This document shows, piece after piece, positions 24,389 through 32,081 of a DNA stretch of 36,081 nt; within the stretch, counting starts at the first letter, position 1; each line of letters opens with the position of its first letter. Position numbers and translations under genes: made by a program. The stretch spans positions 1 through 36,081 of the forward strand of contig CADBYZ010000032.1 in assembly GCA_902799075.1 (NCBI GenBank). Direction: 5' to 3'. This DNA comes from Oscillospiraceae bacterium (lineage in GTDB: Bacteria > Bacillota > Clostridia > Oscillospirales > Oscillospiraceae). The notes under the pieces are model-generated. The model made no database searches. It saw only the letters and a list, made by a program, of their open reading frames with translations, and was not told where the DNA came from.

Positions 24389-24423
24389 CTTTACTTTTTC
24401 AATGTAAAGATGTAAAGTATAAT
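24389..24423 (+). promoter_or_regulatory. Promoter region of the YerC operon with GTAAAG repeats
   Basis: TATAAT at 24418-24423. Immediately upstream are CTTTAC (24389-24394), GTAAAG (24404-24409) and GTAAAG (24412-24417), giving an inverted and a direct repeat that abut the -10. The -35 is poor (TTTTCA, 16-base spacer), which fits a regulated promoter. The regulator could be the TrpR-like product of the first gene, by inference. Confidence 0.5.
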
Positions 24424-24470
24424 TACCAAATGCTTACATGAATTGGATGATAATATTATTGGAGGATGAA

Positions 24471-24767
24471 ATGAACAAACTATCCCGTAAACCCCGTAAT
24501 GAGAAGATGTACGAGGCGATCCTCTCCCTGAAGACCATGGACGAGTGCATGCGCTTCTTCGACGATCTGTGCACGGTGTCTGAACTGATGGCCATGGAGC
24601 AGCGCTATCAGGTTGCCGCCTGCCTCAACGAGGGGATGATCTATAACGACATTCTGGCCCAGACCGGCGCTTCCAGCGCCACCATCAGCCGCGTCAACCG
24701 GTCCCTCCAGTACGGCAAGGGTGGCTATGCGGTGGTATTCGAGCGCCTGCAGGAGAAGGACAAGTGA
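24471..24767 (+). CDS. YerC/YecD family TrpR-like regulator
   Basis: 98 residues from ATG 24471, preceded by GGAGGATGAA. All-helical TrpR-superfamily fold: RNEKMYEAILSLKTMDECMRFFDDLCTVSE, split as MYEAILSLKTMDEC and MRFFDDLCTV, then the helix-turn-helix YNDILAQTGASSATISRVNRSL near 65-87. It is a small cytosolic DNA-binding protein conserved in Firmicutes, ligand not established. The next gene overlaps its stop by four bases. Direct and inverted GTAAAG repeats at its promoter could be its own operator. Confidence 0.92.
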   Translation: MNKLSRKPRNEKMYEAILSLKTMDECMRFFDDLCTVSELMAMEQRYQVAACLNEGMIYNDILAQTGASSATISRVNRSLQYGKGGYAVVFERLQEKDK

Positions 24768-25498
24768 GCTGTTACGACGCCCTCGCCCCCTGGTACGACA
24801 GTCTGACCGGGGATGTGCCCTACGGCGCCATCGCGGATTTTTATGAGTCGGTTTTTTCCGCTGACGGCGGCGAGTTCCGCCTGCTGCTGGATCTGTGCTG
24901 CGGTACGGGCTCCATGACCTGGGAGCTTGCCGGGCGCGGTTATGAGATGATCGCGGCGGACCGCTCGGTGGATATGCTGATGCAGGCGCAGTCCAAGCAG
25001 GGGCCCTGCCGGGTACAGCCCCTGTTTCTCTGCCAGGCGGCGGAGGAGCTGGATCTTTACGGCACGGTGGACGCGGCGGTCTGCTGTCTCGACGGCTTCA
25101 ACTACATCTCCGCCGAAAAGCTGGCGGAGGTGTTTCGCCGTCTGCATCTCTTCATCCGGCCCGGAGGGCTGCTGCTGTTTGACATCCGCACGCCGGAATT
25201 TCTGCGCTCTCTGGACGGGCAGATCTTTGTCGACGAGAAGGAGGATGTTCTGTGTCTGTGGCGTGCCGACTTTGACGAGACATTGAGCGCGCTGGTCTAC
25301 GGCATGGATCTCTTCACGAAGCGCGGAAGGCTCTGGGAGCGGAGCGAAGAGGAGCACATTGAATATGCCCACACCCCCGAAACGCTTTGTGCCCTGCTGG
25401 AGCAGGCAGGCTTTGACAGCGTGCGCCCGCGCAGCGACGGCCCCCAGGGTGAGGCCGGAAGACTCTATATCATAGCAAGAAGGAACAAAAATGGATAA
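24764..25498 (+). CDS. Class I SAM-dependent methyltransferase
   Basis: 244 residues, GTG start at 24764 overlapping the YerC stop (GTGA). SAM-binding motif I is LLDLCCGTGSMTWELAGRG near 41-58, followed by acidic motif II AADRS and motif III DAAVCCLDGFNYI. The N-terminus YDALAPWYDSLTGDVPY is typical of the clostridial Methyltransf_25 group. The C-terminal part holds a beta-rich insert (DETLSALVYGMDLF). Its substrate is unknown. It also overlaps the start of Hsp33 by eight bases, so the three genes form a tight operon. Confidence 0.92.
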   Translation: MSCYDALAPWYDSLTGDVPYGAIADFYESVFSADGGEFRLLLDLCCGTGSMTWELAGRGYEMIAADRSVDMLMQAQSKQGPCRVQPLFLCQAAEELDLYGTVDAAVCCLDGFNYISAEKLAEVFRRLHLFIRPGGLLLFDIRTPEFLRSLDGQIFVDEKEDVLCLWRADFDETLSALVYGMDLFTKRGRLWERSEEEHIEYAHTPETLCALLEQAGFDSVRPRSDGPQGEAGRLYIIARRNKNG

Positions 25499-26381
25499 AA
25501 TCATCAGAACAACCGCAGCCGACGGTTTTATTAAAATGGCCGTGATCACAGCAAGAGATACCGTAGAACGGGCACGGCAGATCCACAGCCTCTCCCCCAC
25601 CGCCTGCGCCGCCCTGGGGAGGACGCTGTGCGGCGCCTCCCTGCTGGGTCAGGCGATGAAGGAGGAGAAGGCCAGCCTTACCGTCCGCATAAATGGCGGC
25701 GGGCCGATGGGCAGCGTGGTAGCGGTATCGGACCATGAGGGCAATGTGCGCGGCTATGTGGAAAATCCGCGCTGCGATCTGCCGCTGCGCCTGGACGGCA
25801 AGCTGGACGTGGGCGGCGCGGTGGGCCGTGACGGTATGCTGACCGTGAGCCGCGATCTCGGCATGCGTGAACCCTACATCGGCTCGGTGGAGCTTGTCAG
25901 CGGCGAAATAGCCGAGGACCTGACCGCCTACCTGACCGAGAGTGAGCAGGTGCCTTCCGCCTGCGCGCTGGGTGTGCTGGTGAACATCGACCGCACGATC
26001 CTCGCCGCGGGCGGCTTTATCGTACAGCTCATGCCCGGTGCGGACGAGGAGCTCATCGGCAGGCTGGAGGAGAATATCTTCATGATGGACCAGCTCACCA
26101 CCATTTTGAACGAGGATGGAGCGGAGGCGCTGTTCAATCAGGTGCTCAAGGGCTTTGACTGGCATACCGTGGGTGAGTATCCGGTGGAGTACCGCTGCTA
26201 TTGCAGTCGGGAGCGGGTGGAGCAGGCTCTGACTGTCATTGACCCGAGCGAGCTTCAGGAGATCATCGACGACGGAAAGGATATCTCCGTCTCCTGTCAG
26301 TTCTGCGACAGGGAGTACACCTTCAGTCCGGCGGAGCTGATACAATTAAAAGCCTCAGCGACGAAAACGGATGCGGTTTGA
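25491..26381 (+). CDS. hslO: Hsp33 redox-regulated chaperone
   Basis: 296 residues. Holdase activated by oxidation in the cytosol. The zinc-binding redox switch is complete: C236-x-C238 (YRCYCSRERV) and C269-x2-C272 (SCQFCDREY). The N-terminal core has ERARQIHSLSPTACAALGRT and the substrate-binding domain GPMGSVVAVSDHEGNVRGYV, both characteristic. ATG 25491 follows AAGAAGGAACAAAA and overlaps the methyltransferase end. Its stop codon lies in the loop of the terminator at 26364-26397. Secure call. Confidence 0.97.
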   Translation: MDKIIRTTAADGFIKMAVITARDTVERARQIHSLSPTACAALGRTLCGASLLGQAMKEEKASLTVRINGGGPMGSVVAVSDHEGNVRGYVENPRCDLPLRLDGKLDVGGAVGRDGMLTVSRDLGMREPYIGSVELVSGEIAEDLTAYLTESEQVPSACALGVLVNIDRTILAAGGFIVQLMPGADEELIGRLEENIFMMDQLTTILNEDGAEALFNQVLKGFDWHTVGEYPVEYRCYCSRERVEQALTVIDPSELQEIIDDGKDISVSCQFCDREYTFSPAELIQLKASATKTDAV

Positions 26382-26397
26382 TGCCGCATCCGTTTTT
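26364..26397. terminator. Bidirectional terminator between convergent hslO and the peptidase gene
   Basis: AAAACGGATGCGG (26364-26376) pairs with CCGCATCCGTTTT (26384-26396), giving a 13-bp stem with A-run and T-run on both strands. The hslO stop codon falls in the loop. Confidence 0.9.
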
Positions 26398-26406
26398 CAT
26401 ATGAGG

Positions 26407-28692
26407 TTATTTCTTGAACAGCACATAATCGCTGTTGAAGGGGTAAGCCTGGACATCCTGATCAAAGCCCTGCTCCGGGTCATCCTCGCGGAGCTTGATG
26501 TACAGGTACAGCTCATGCTGGGTGAGAAGGCCGTCCTGATTCATGTCCGCGGGCATGCTCCCGTCCGGACCGCAGACGCCGTCTGTGAGGAACTCCGTAA
26601 AGGCGTTTCTGGTGTCCCCCGCCCTGCCCCAGCTTACAAAGCGGTAGCGAGCAGCGGTCAGAACCTGGAAATCGGGCAGGCGCATTTCGCTGATATCGAA
26701 GGTTTCCGCGTCGCCGAGGGAGATTTCACCGTCATCATTGATCTCGTATTCCGGCCAGCCGTCCCACTCGTCCTCGTCATAATCACCGTCATAGGGACCG
26801 GCAATGTTCTCCTCCTCCGGGTGCTCCGGATCATAGATGACACTGCCGGAGCCGCAGGAGCCCAGCCACACGATCTTGGTGCCCTTGATCGCCTTCAGGG
26901 CACTGGTCAGATCCTCAATCAGGAGTGTGCCGTGCTCCTTATTGGGAACCTCAATCGTGGACAGGGCGCCGGCATAGCGGCCCAAATTGGATACGTCGCC
27001 GTGGGTCGCGATGAAGAGGAGGGAAACGTCGTTCTCGTCCGCATTTCCGAAAACCTCCCGGATCGCGTTGAGGATGCCGTCACGGCTCAGATCCTTCTCA
27101 CGGACGCAGGAATAGTAAGTGCCGTTGGGAGTCTTCACATTTTGCAGCATCTCGGTGACAAGCTCTACATCCCCGTAATTTCGGGCGGCGTACATACTGC
27201 CCTTGAAGTTCACCTCGCCGATGAGCAGGGCGCGGTACTGTATGTCATTGACGGCAGGTTTGCCGATCTCCGTTTTAAGAGTCGATGTGGACCAGGTGCC
27301 GCATTTTGCCTCCACGCGGACAGTCCATTTGTCTTCGGGCTTCAGTCCTTTCAAATCTATGTAGTTCCTGCTCAGGTTCTGCACGGTGCAGCTCTCTTCG
27401 TCGCCGTTCAGGCTTACATACACGTCATATACACAGCCGGCCAGGTGCGTCCATTGCACGTTTGCCACGTCGCCGTTTATCTCGCAGGACTCAATGCTTA
27501 TAAAAGGACCCTCCTCGGTGGGCGTGATCTCCAGGACCGGCCCCCAGAAAACATAGTTCGTGTTCGGAATCCTCGCCCTGACCTGCACATACCTGGTCGC
27601 GTTCAGGGGGAAACCATACATTTCGTATCCCGTTCTCTTCACGTTGCTTGCCCAGACCCGCATCGTGTCTCTGGTCTGGCCGTAGTAAATGTCATATACC
27701 GCATTATGAATGGGGTCCCATGTCAGGATAACGCGTTGCCCATCGAGCGAGTATTCATGCATCTCAAATCTGGTTTCCGTATCCCCGGTGGTGATGGTGA
27801 TGGGCTCGGAGTAGGTATACGCGTCTCCCTTCTCGTCGAGAATGCCGAGCATGAATTTGTATTCGGTGTTCTTGTTTAGGCCGTAGACCGTGCGGTTCCA
27901 GCCGCCCTTGAAGGTGTCGATCGGAAGCCATTCGCCGCCTTCGGGCACTTGCGGGTCAAGGGACCACTGATACAGGGCATATTCCGCCTCCGTACCCAAG
28001 TAGTTCCATTCAAGATACACGGAATCCCCGCTCAGAGCCGTACATTTTTCCTGATTTAATACGAGTTCATTCCCATAGCAGCGAATCGACACACAGTTGC
28101 TGGGAACGGAGCACATATCCCCCCAAACGGCGGAGACGCGGAAGTAGACATAGCCCTCTTCCTGGTCGTTGGTATAGCGGAGCACCCGGTCTGTTTCTCC
28201 TTCGATGACAGACCAGAAGCGCTCGCGTCCGCGTTTTTCCCAGATATACGACGTGGGCTCATCGCCAAACACGGGGTCAGCCACCAGCGACGTGACCTCA
28301 CCGTAGTTCACTGTGGTATACGTGGCTGAGAGATAGGGCTTGATGTAGTCATAATCCATCCCGTTCTCCAGACACCAGCTTTCAGCGTAGGTGTTGGGAG
28401 AGCAGGTAAAGGCAGTGCCCTTGTCAAAGGCATCCGGTGCAATATAATTGAGCGTTTTTGGCAGCCAGACCAGCTTCACCCCGGTGCCCGCAAAAGCCCG
28501 GGAGCCGATCGTTTCTATGCCGGAGCGGACCAAAAAGTTTGTCTGCAGCGTCACGCCCATAAAAGCCTCGTCCCCGATCTCCTTGGTAGATGCGGGAAAC
28601 TTGAACCAGTTAGCCCAGGCAGATGCACTGAGGCAGAAAGCCGTGATGAGCAGCATAATTGCAAGCATGACCGCTCTGCGTGCATATTTCAT
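26407..28692 (-). CDS. Secreted LRR / FN3-like / caspase-fold (clan CD) peptidase
   Basis: 761 residues with a signal peptide (1-27, ends ASAWA). Residues 30-100 hold two or three BspA-type leucine-rich repeats (IGDEAFMG, IGSRAFAGTGVK, IAPDAFDKGTA). Residues 115-205 form an Ig-like domain and about 206-480 three FN3-like domains. Residues 485-705 look like a caspase-type cysteine peptidase: ALLIGEVNFKGS strand, His-Gly dyad at H564 (LLFIATHGD) and Cys613 (KIVWLGSCGSGS) after a hydrophobic strand. An acidic insert (620-660) and an EF-hand-like loop DMNQDGLLTQHE (717-728) may bind calcium. Promoter 28726-28754, terminator 26364-26397. It probably cleaves proteins outside the cell; specificity is unknown. 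Confidence 0.82.
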   Translation of the reverse strand: MKYARRAVMLAIMLLITAFCLSASAWANWFKFPASTKEIGDEAFMGVTLQTNFLVRSGIETIGSRAFAGTGVKLVWLPKTLNYIAPDAFDKGTAFTCSPNTYAESWCLENGMDYDYIKPYLSATYTTVNYGEVTSLVADPVFGDEPTSYIWEKRGRERFWSVIEGETDRVLRYTNDQEEGYVYFRVSAVWGDMCSVPSNCVSIRCYGNELVLNQEKCTALSGDSVYLEWNYLGTEAEYALYQWSLDPQVPEGGEWLPIDTFKGGWNRTVYGLNKNTEYKFMLGILDEKGDAYTYSEPITITTGDTETRFEMHEYSLDGQRVILTWDPIHNAVYDIYYGQTRDTMRVWASNVKRTGYEMYGFPLNATRYVQVRARIPNTNYVFWGPVLEITPTEEGPFISIESCEINGDVANVQWTHLAGCVYDVYVSLNGDEESCTVQNLSRNYIDLKGLKPEDKWTVRVEAKCGTWSTSTLKTEIGKPAVNDIQYRALLIGEVNFKGSMYAARNYGDVELVTEMLQNVKTPNGTYYSCVREKDLSRDGILNAIREVFGNADENDVSLLFIATHGDVSNLGRYAGALSTIEVPNKEHGTLLIEDLTSALKAIKGTKIVWLGSCGSGSVIYDPEHPEEENIAGPYDGDYDEDEWDGWPEYEINDDGEISLGDAETFDISEMRLPDFQVLTAARYRFVSWGRAGDTRNAFTEFLTDGVCGPDGSMPADMNQDGLLTQHELYLYIKLREDDPEQGFDQDVQAYPFNSDYVLFKK

Positions 28693-28725
28693 TTTGCATT
28701 CTCCCTTTACTTATGTGTTTGTTTA

Positions 28726-28754
28726 ATTATACCAATTTATTCGCGCTTATACAA
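28726..28754 (-). promoter_or_regulatory. Promoter of the secreted peptidase gene
   Basis: TTGTAT (28754-28749), 17-base spacer, TATAAT (28731-28726), 34 bases upstream of the start. Confidence 0.75.
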
Positions 28755-28801
28755 GAACAATTCTTTTCTAACGCCGGTCCCCAAAAAATTTGTAAAACGT
28801 C

Positions 28802-28830
28802 TTGACAAACGCGGATTAATTTAGTATTAT
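28802..28830 (+). promoter_or_regulatory. Promoter of the tRNA cluster
   Basis: TTGACA (28802-28807), 17-base spacer, TATTAT (28825-28830), 16 bases before the first tRNA. Near-consensus, as expected for stable RNA. Confidence 0.85.
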
Positions 28831-28846
28831 AACTGAGCTGTGACAC

Positions 28847-28923
28847 GGGAGCATAGCTCAGCTGGTTAGAGCACCTGCCTTACAAGCAGGGGGTCACTGG
28901 TTCGAGTCCAGTTGTTCCCACCA
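28847..28923 (+). tRNA. tRNA-Val (anticodon TAC)
   Basis: Acceptor GGGAGCA/TGTTCCC, anticodon stem CCTGC/GCAGG with loop CTTACAA, T-loop GGTTCGAGTCC, encoded CCA. Reads GUA. Confidence 0.97.
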
Positions 28924-28945
28924 TGCTTTCCCACTCACAGGATTT

Positions 28946-29021
<76 letters not shown>

Positions 29022-29024
29022 TGT

Positions 29025-29100
29025 GCGGCTTTAGCTCATCCGGTAGAGCGCCACCTTGCCAAGGTGGAGGTAGCGAGTTCGAGCCTCGTAAGCCGCTCCA
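29025..29100 (+). tRNA. tRNA-Gly (anticodon GCC)
   Basis: Acceptor GCGGCTT/AAGCCGC, anticodon stem CCACC/GGTGG with loop TTGCCAA, T-loop AGTTCGAGC, encoded CCA. Only three bases separate it from tRNA-Phe. Confidence 0.97.
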
Positions 29101-29107
29101 ACAAAAG

Positions 29108-29137
29108 GATTTGCGGACGCCTCCGCGTCCGCAAATC
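29108..29137 (+). repeat. 13-bp perfect stem-loop inside the tRNA cluster
   Basis: GATTTGCGGACGC and GCGTCCGCAAATC pair around CTCC, between tRNA-Gly and tRNA-Cys. It is followed only by TTATAT. It may be a partial terminator or an RNA processing site. Confidence 0.6.
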
Positions 29138-29145
29138 TTATATCC

Positions 29146-29219
29146 GGCGCCATAGCCAAGTGGTAAGGCACGGGACTGCAAATCCCTGACCCCCGGTTCA
29201 AGTCCGGGTGGCGCCTCCA
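29146..29219 (+). tRNA. tRNA-Cys (anticodon GCA)
   Basis: Acceptor GGCGCCA/TGGCGCC, anticodon loop CTGCAAA, T-loop GGTTCAAGTCC, encoded CCA; 74 bases, normal for tRNA-Cys. Confidence 0.97.
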
Positions 29220-29259
29220 TAATGAAAAAGACATCCGTTTGGATGTCTTTTTCATTATG
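29218..29259. terminator. Strong terminator after the tRNA cluster
   Basis: A perfect 19-bp stem (29218-29236 with 29241-29259) and GTTT loop; the core AAAAAGACATCC/GGATGTCTTTTT gives A- and T-runs on both strands, so it also serves the SGNH hydrolase gene coming from the other side. Confidence 0.92.
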
Positions 29260-29295
29260 CGGTTTTTGTTGCAATACATTCACTCATCAGAAAAA

Positions 29296-29862
29296 TCAAC
29301 CCATGAGAATGTGGATGGTCTGGCCCATCTTGAGTGCAAAAAGCCTGTGACCCCGCTCGGAAAAGTGCACCCCGTCCCCGGCGGTGGGGATCTGCCAGCG
29401 TGTCGTGTCCGCAAAGCAAATGCCGAGCTCCTGCGCCGCTTCGCTGTAGGCCCCGGCAAGCTCGCAGAAGGCAGGAGAAAGGTCCTCGCCGTCTGTTACG
29501 GCGGGCGGCGGGGCCGTGAGCAGCAGGGCGCAGTTGGGCCGGGCCTCCCTCAGCTTTTTCAGAAAGTGCCGCATATGGTCTGCCGTTTCCTCCGGTCCGG
29601 CTCCGCATAATAGGTCGTTGGTGCCGAGCATGATAATGATGAGGTCTCCCTCCCTCGCCCGGGACAGGAGCCTCAGGTCCGCTTCGATGCTGCGCGGGAA
29701 ACGCGGTACCCGCCGACCGTTGAGGCCACAGTTGAGACATTCGCAGCCGAGGCTTCTGCCGAGCAGCTCAGGCCAGCGCGCATCCTCGGTCAGCCGTCCC
29801 CCATAGGGGTCCGTCCCGTCATAACCGTAGGTATTGGAATCTCCGTAGCAGATGACTTTCAT
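29296..29862 (-). CDS. SGNH/GDSL-type esterase
   Basis: 188 residues, cytosolic (no signal peptide). Block I is YGDSNTYGYDG with nucleophile Ser9, block III is LGTNDLL with the conserved Asn, and block V is DGVHFSERGH with the Asp-x-x-His pair; the catalytic triad is complete. It resembles the arylesterase/acyl-CoA thioesterase I group of small SGNH hydrolases. Start ATG at 29862 follows GAGAGGATGTGCACC; the ATG three codons upstream has no space for a ribosome binding site. Last chromosomal gene before the mobile element. Substrate unknown. Confidence 0.92.
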   Translation of the reverse strand: MKVICYGDSNTYGYDGTDPYGGRLTEDARWPELLGRSLGCECLNCGLNGRRVPRFPRSIEADLRLLSRAREGDLIIIMLGTNDLLCGAGPEETADHMRHFLKKLREARPNCALLLTAPPPAVTDGEDLSPAFCELAGAYSEAAQELGICFADTTRWQIPTAGDGVHFSERGHRLFALKMGQTIHILMG

Positions 29863-29945
29863 GGTGCACATCCTCTCACGTATTCTTCCCGTATGTTTCC
29901 TGTTTTGTCATTCCTTCATCAGCCCCGTCAGGGGCGACTTCATTG

Positions 29946-29983
29946 AAAAAAGAGCCTTTTGACCATCAGGCAAAAGGCTCTTT
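29946..29983 (-). terminator. Terminator of the mobile-element operon
   Basis: AAAGAGCCTTTTG (29949-29961) pairs with CAAAAGGCTCTTT (29971-29983), followed on the minus strand by a run of six T. It overlaps the recombinase stop codon. Confidence 0.9.
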
Positions 29984-31472
29984 ATCGTGGTGGAGATAAG
30001 ATTTCCAAATCCGAACCGCTAAGGGAGGCGCGCTGTTTAAGCGCGCACTCCACTTCACTAAAATTTATAGTCTCAGTGCCGTCCTTGTAATTGAAATTGA
30101 CGAGAGCCTTGTCGTCAAAAAGGTATATTGAATTTACAAAGGTGTTAATCAGCATTTTCCGCTGATCCAGGTTGCTTGTATCCAAGTGCTGAAAGCGTTT
30201 GAACCAGTACCGAATGAACTCCTCAGATATTTTTGGCTTTGCCAGCTTTTCTGCCGCGATCTTCTGCTCCAGCTCATCTCTTTCTGCTTCGAGCCGTTCA
30301 AGACGCTCCTTCGTGGATTTTGTCAGGATGCCCTGCTGAATGGCGTTGAGCAAATTGTCGATGGCCGTATTCGTCTCTCTAAGCTGCTGCTCAAATGCAG
30401 GAATGCTCAAGTTTTCACGTTCTTGCATGTCCATAACCATTGAGATCACAGCTTCTACGGTGTTAGGTTCATCCAGAAACATCTTGATCCTCTGAATGAC
30501 TTTGTCCTCCAGCCATGCTTTCTTCACGGTTTTCTTGGAGCAGTTTTTCAGCTTTCGCTTGATCGAAGAACACTTGTAATAGTGGTGAACACCGTTTCGC
30601 CCCGTCCCGCTTTCACCGACCATCACCTCACCGCAGTATCCACAGAAAAGTTTTCCTGAGAGTATATATTCATCCTCTGCCTTGAACCGGGCAGGGGCTC
30701 TTTTGTTTTTATCCAGCCTTGCCTGCACCCGATCAAACAAATCCTGCGGTACGATCTGCGGGATACCGCCCGGAACGACAATGTCCTGGTAACGGTATTC
30801 TCCAATATAACGGCGATTGGATAAGATATGTTCTACTCCGCTGTATGCAATGGGATTCCCTCTGCTGTTTCGGAATCCCTGCTCGTTCATCCAGTCGCGG
30901 ATCTCTTTCATTGTTGCGCCCTTGTCGTATCTCTTATAGGCTTCCAGAACAAGAGGTGCGGTAAGAGGATCAATTTGAAAGCACTGGTCTTTGTCGATGA
31001 CATACCCAATTGTTTTACCGCCGCCGTTATATTTGTGCTTCAGCGCGTTCTCTGTCATGCCTCGCACGATCTTTTCAGAGAGATCCGCCGAGTAATACTC
31101 GGCGAACCCTTCCAGAATGGATTCCATCAGAATACCTTCGGAACCCTCAGAGATTTTCTCAGTGGCAGAAACCACTTTGACGTTGTTCTTCTTGAGAATC
31201 GCTTTATAATGGGCGCTGTCATAGCGGTTGCGGGAAAACCGGTCAAGCTTCCAGACAAGGACTATTTCAAACAAGCCCTGTGAGCTGTCCTTGATCATGT
31301 TCTGAAACTCCGGGCGATTGTCTGTCTTGGCAGAAAACGCTCGGTCAATGTAGTGACGCAGGATCGTGATGCCGTTCTTCTCCGCAAAGGCGGTACACTC
31401 TCGAATCTGGCCTTCTATGCTCTCTTCCCGCTGATTGTCCGAGGAATAGCGCGCATAGATGACCGCCTTCAT
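29982..31472 (-). CDS. Large serine recombinase (site-specific integrase)
   Basis: 496 residues; integrates and excises the mobile element. The resolvase domain (1-150) has catalytic Ser10 (YARYSS), RPEFQNM and KLDRFSRNRYDSA. The recombinase domain (about 160-260) includes YSGVEHILSNRRYIGEY. A zinc ribbon lies near 280-325 (LFCGYCGEVM ... HYYKCSS ... NCSKK) and a coiled coil near 365-420. The start overlaps the XRE gene stop by four bases (ATGA) and follows GGAGGAATCGAA. The last codons (LEILSPPR) are written in DNA that resembles a tRNA-Ala 3' end. It marks the left part of the element; attachment sites of this family usually lie next to the gene. Confidence 0.95.
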   Translation of the reverse strand: MKAVIYARYSSDNQREESIEGQIRECTAFAEKNGITILRHYIDRAFSAKTDNRPEFQNMIKDSSQGLFEIVLVWKLDRFSRNRYDSAHYKAILKKNNVKVVSATEKISEGSEGILMESILEGFAEYYSADLSEKIVRGMTENALKHKYNGGGKTIGYVIDKDQCFQIDPLTAPLVLEAYKRYDKGATMKEIRDWMNEQGFRNSRGNPIAYSGVEHILSNRRYIGEYRYQDIVVPGGIPQIVPQDLFDRVQARLDKNKRAPARFKAEDEYILSGKLFCGYCGEVMVGESGTGRNGVHHYYKCSSIKRKLKNCSKKTVKKAWLEDKVIQRIKMFLDEPNTVEAVISMVMDMQERENLSIPAFEQQLRETNTAIDNLLNAIQQGILTKSTKERLERLEAERDELEQKIAAEKLAKPKISEEFIRYWFKRFQHLDTSNLDQRKMLINTFVNSIYLFDDKALVNFNYKDGTETINFSEVECALKQRASLSGSDLEILSPPR

Positions 31473-31915
31473 TTCGATTCCTCCGAGACCATTTTCAAAA
31501 TTGAGGCCCGCAGTTCTTTGTTGGCGCGCGTGCCTGGCTCAAAGCACATCTCCACGAACTTTGCCATCTCAGGGTTAAAGCGCGGCTTGTATTTGTATGT
31601 CTTGCCCTGGGGCTTATCCGTGCGTCCGTAGATGTAATCCATCGACACATCGAAGTAATCTGCAAACCAGAGCAGCGTCTCCGGTGTGGGATTAGAGAAG
31701 CCGCTTTCATAGCGATTAAGGCTGGACTGCTGAATCCCGATCAGCTTTGCCAGCTTGTTCTGTGAGAACCCGGCTTCCTCGCGGAGCTGCTTCAAGCGTT
31801 CACCAATGATTTTCATATTCTCACCTCTCACAATGATCGTCATATTTTCTAATGTGAGATTAACATAACTTATACGTTGTTGCAAGTCCTTTTTGAAGAT
31901 TTTCTTATTCGGCAT
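31469..31915 (-). CDS. XRE-family transcriptional regulator of the mobile element
   Basis: 148 residues from ATG 31915, which has GGAGG five bases upstream and overlaps the preceding gene by 11 bases. The helix-turn-helix proper starts at residue 34 (MKIIGERLKQLREEAGFSQN, then LAKLIGIQQSSLNRYESGFSNPT split across 50-75). A second start at 31816 with GAGAGGTGAGAAT would give a 115-residue regulator of the usual size. Two starts could serve the operon transcript and a local promoter. An inverted repeat TCTCACA...TGTGAGA (31826-31859) lies just before the internal start and may be its operator. It probably controls recombinase and mobilization genes. Confidence 0.9.
   Translation of the reverse strand: MPNKKIFKKDLQQRISYVNLTLENMTIIVRGENMKIIGERLKQLREEAGFSQNKLAKLIGIQQSSLNRYESGFSNPTPETLLWFADYFDVSMDYIYGRTDKPQGKTYKYKPRFNPEMAKFVEMCFEPGTRANKELRASILKMVSEESK
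31826..31859 (-). promoter_or_regulatory. Inverted repeat, candidate operator for the XRE regulator
   Basis: TCTCACA (31826-31832) and TGTGAGA (31853-31859), separated by 20 bases, just upstream of the internal ATG 31816. A weak promoter (TTGCAA, 17 bases, TAATCT) reads across it on the minus strand. Inference only. Confidence 0.4.
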
Positions 31916-32081
31916 GGATTCCTCCTTCTAACTCATGCTGCGCCTTCCACGCAGCAAATTCTTTTTGGCCTTCCTCACTTTCAAACAGAGCCAGAATGTC
32001 CGGCAGGATGCAGCGGGCAATGGCTTCAATTTCATGATCGGGCAAGTCGCTGTGGTTAATGGGTTTCTTCTTTCTGGGCAT
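31905..32081 (-). CDS. 58-residue accessory protein of the mobilizable element
   Basis: Begins MPRKKKPINHSDLPDHEIEA and ends ELEGGIHAE. ATG 32081 follows AAAGGAGAAAC. It overlaps the relaxase end by 26 bases and the XRE start by 11 bases. A basic N-terminus is followed by an acidic helical part (LALFESEEGQKEFAAWKAQ). I do not recognise a named family; small proteins of this kind in the same place are common in clostridial mobilizable elements. Good ribosome binding site and overlaps on both sides support it as real. Confidence 0.75.
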   Translation of the reverse strand: MPRKKKPINHSDLPDHEIEAIARCILPDILALFESEEGQKEFAAWKAQHELEGGIHAE

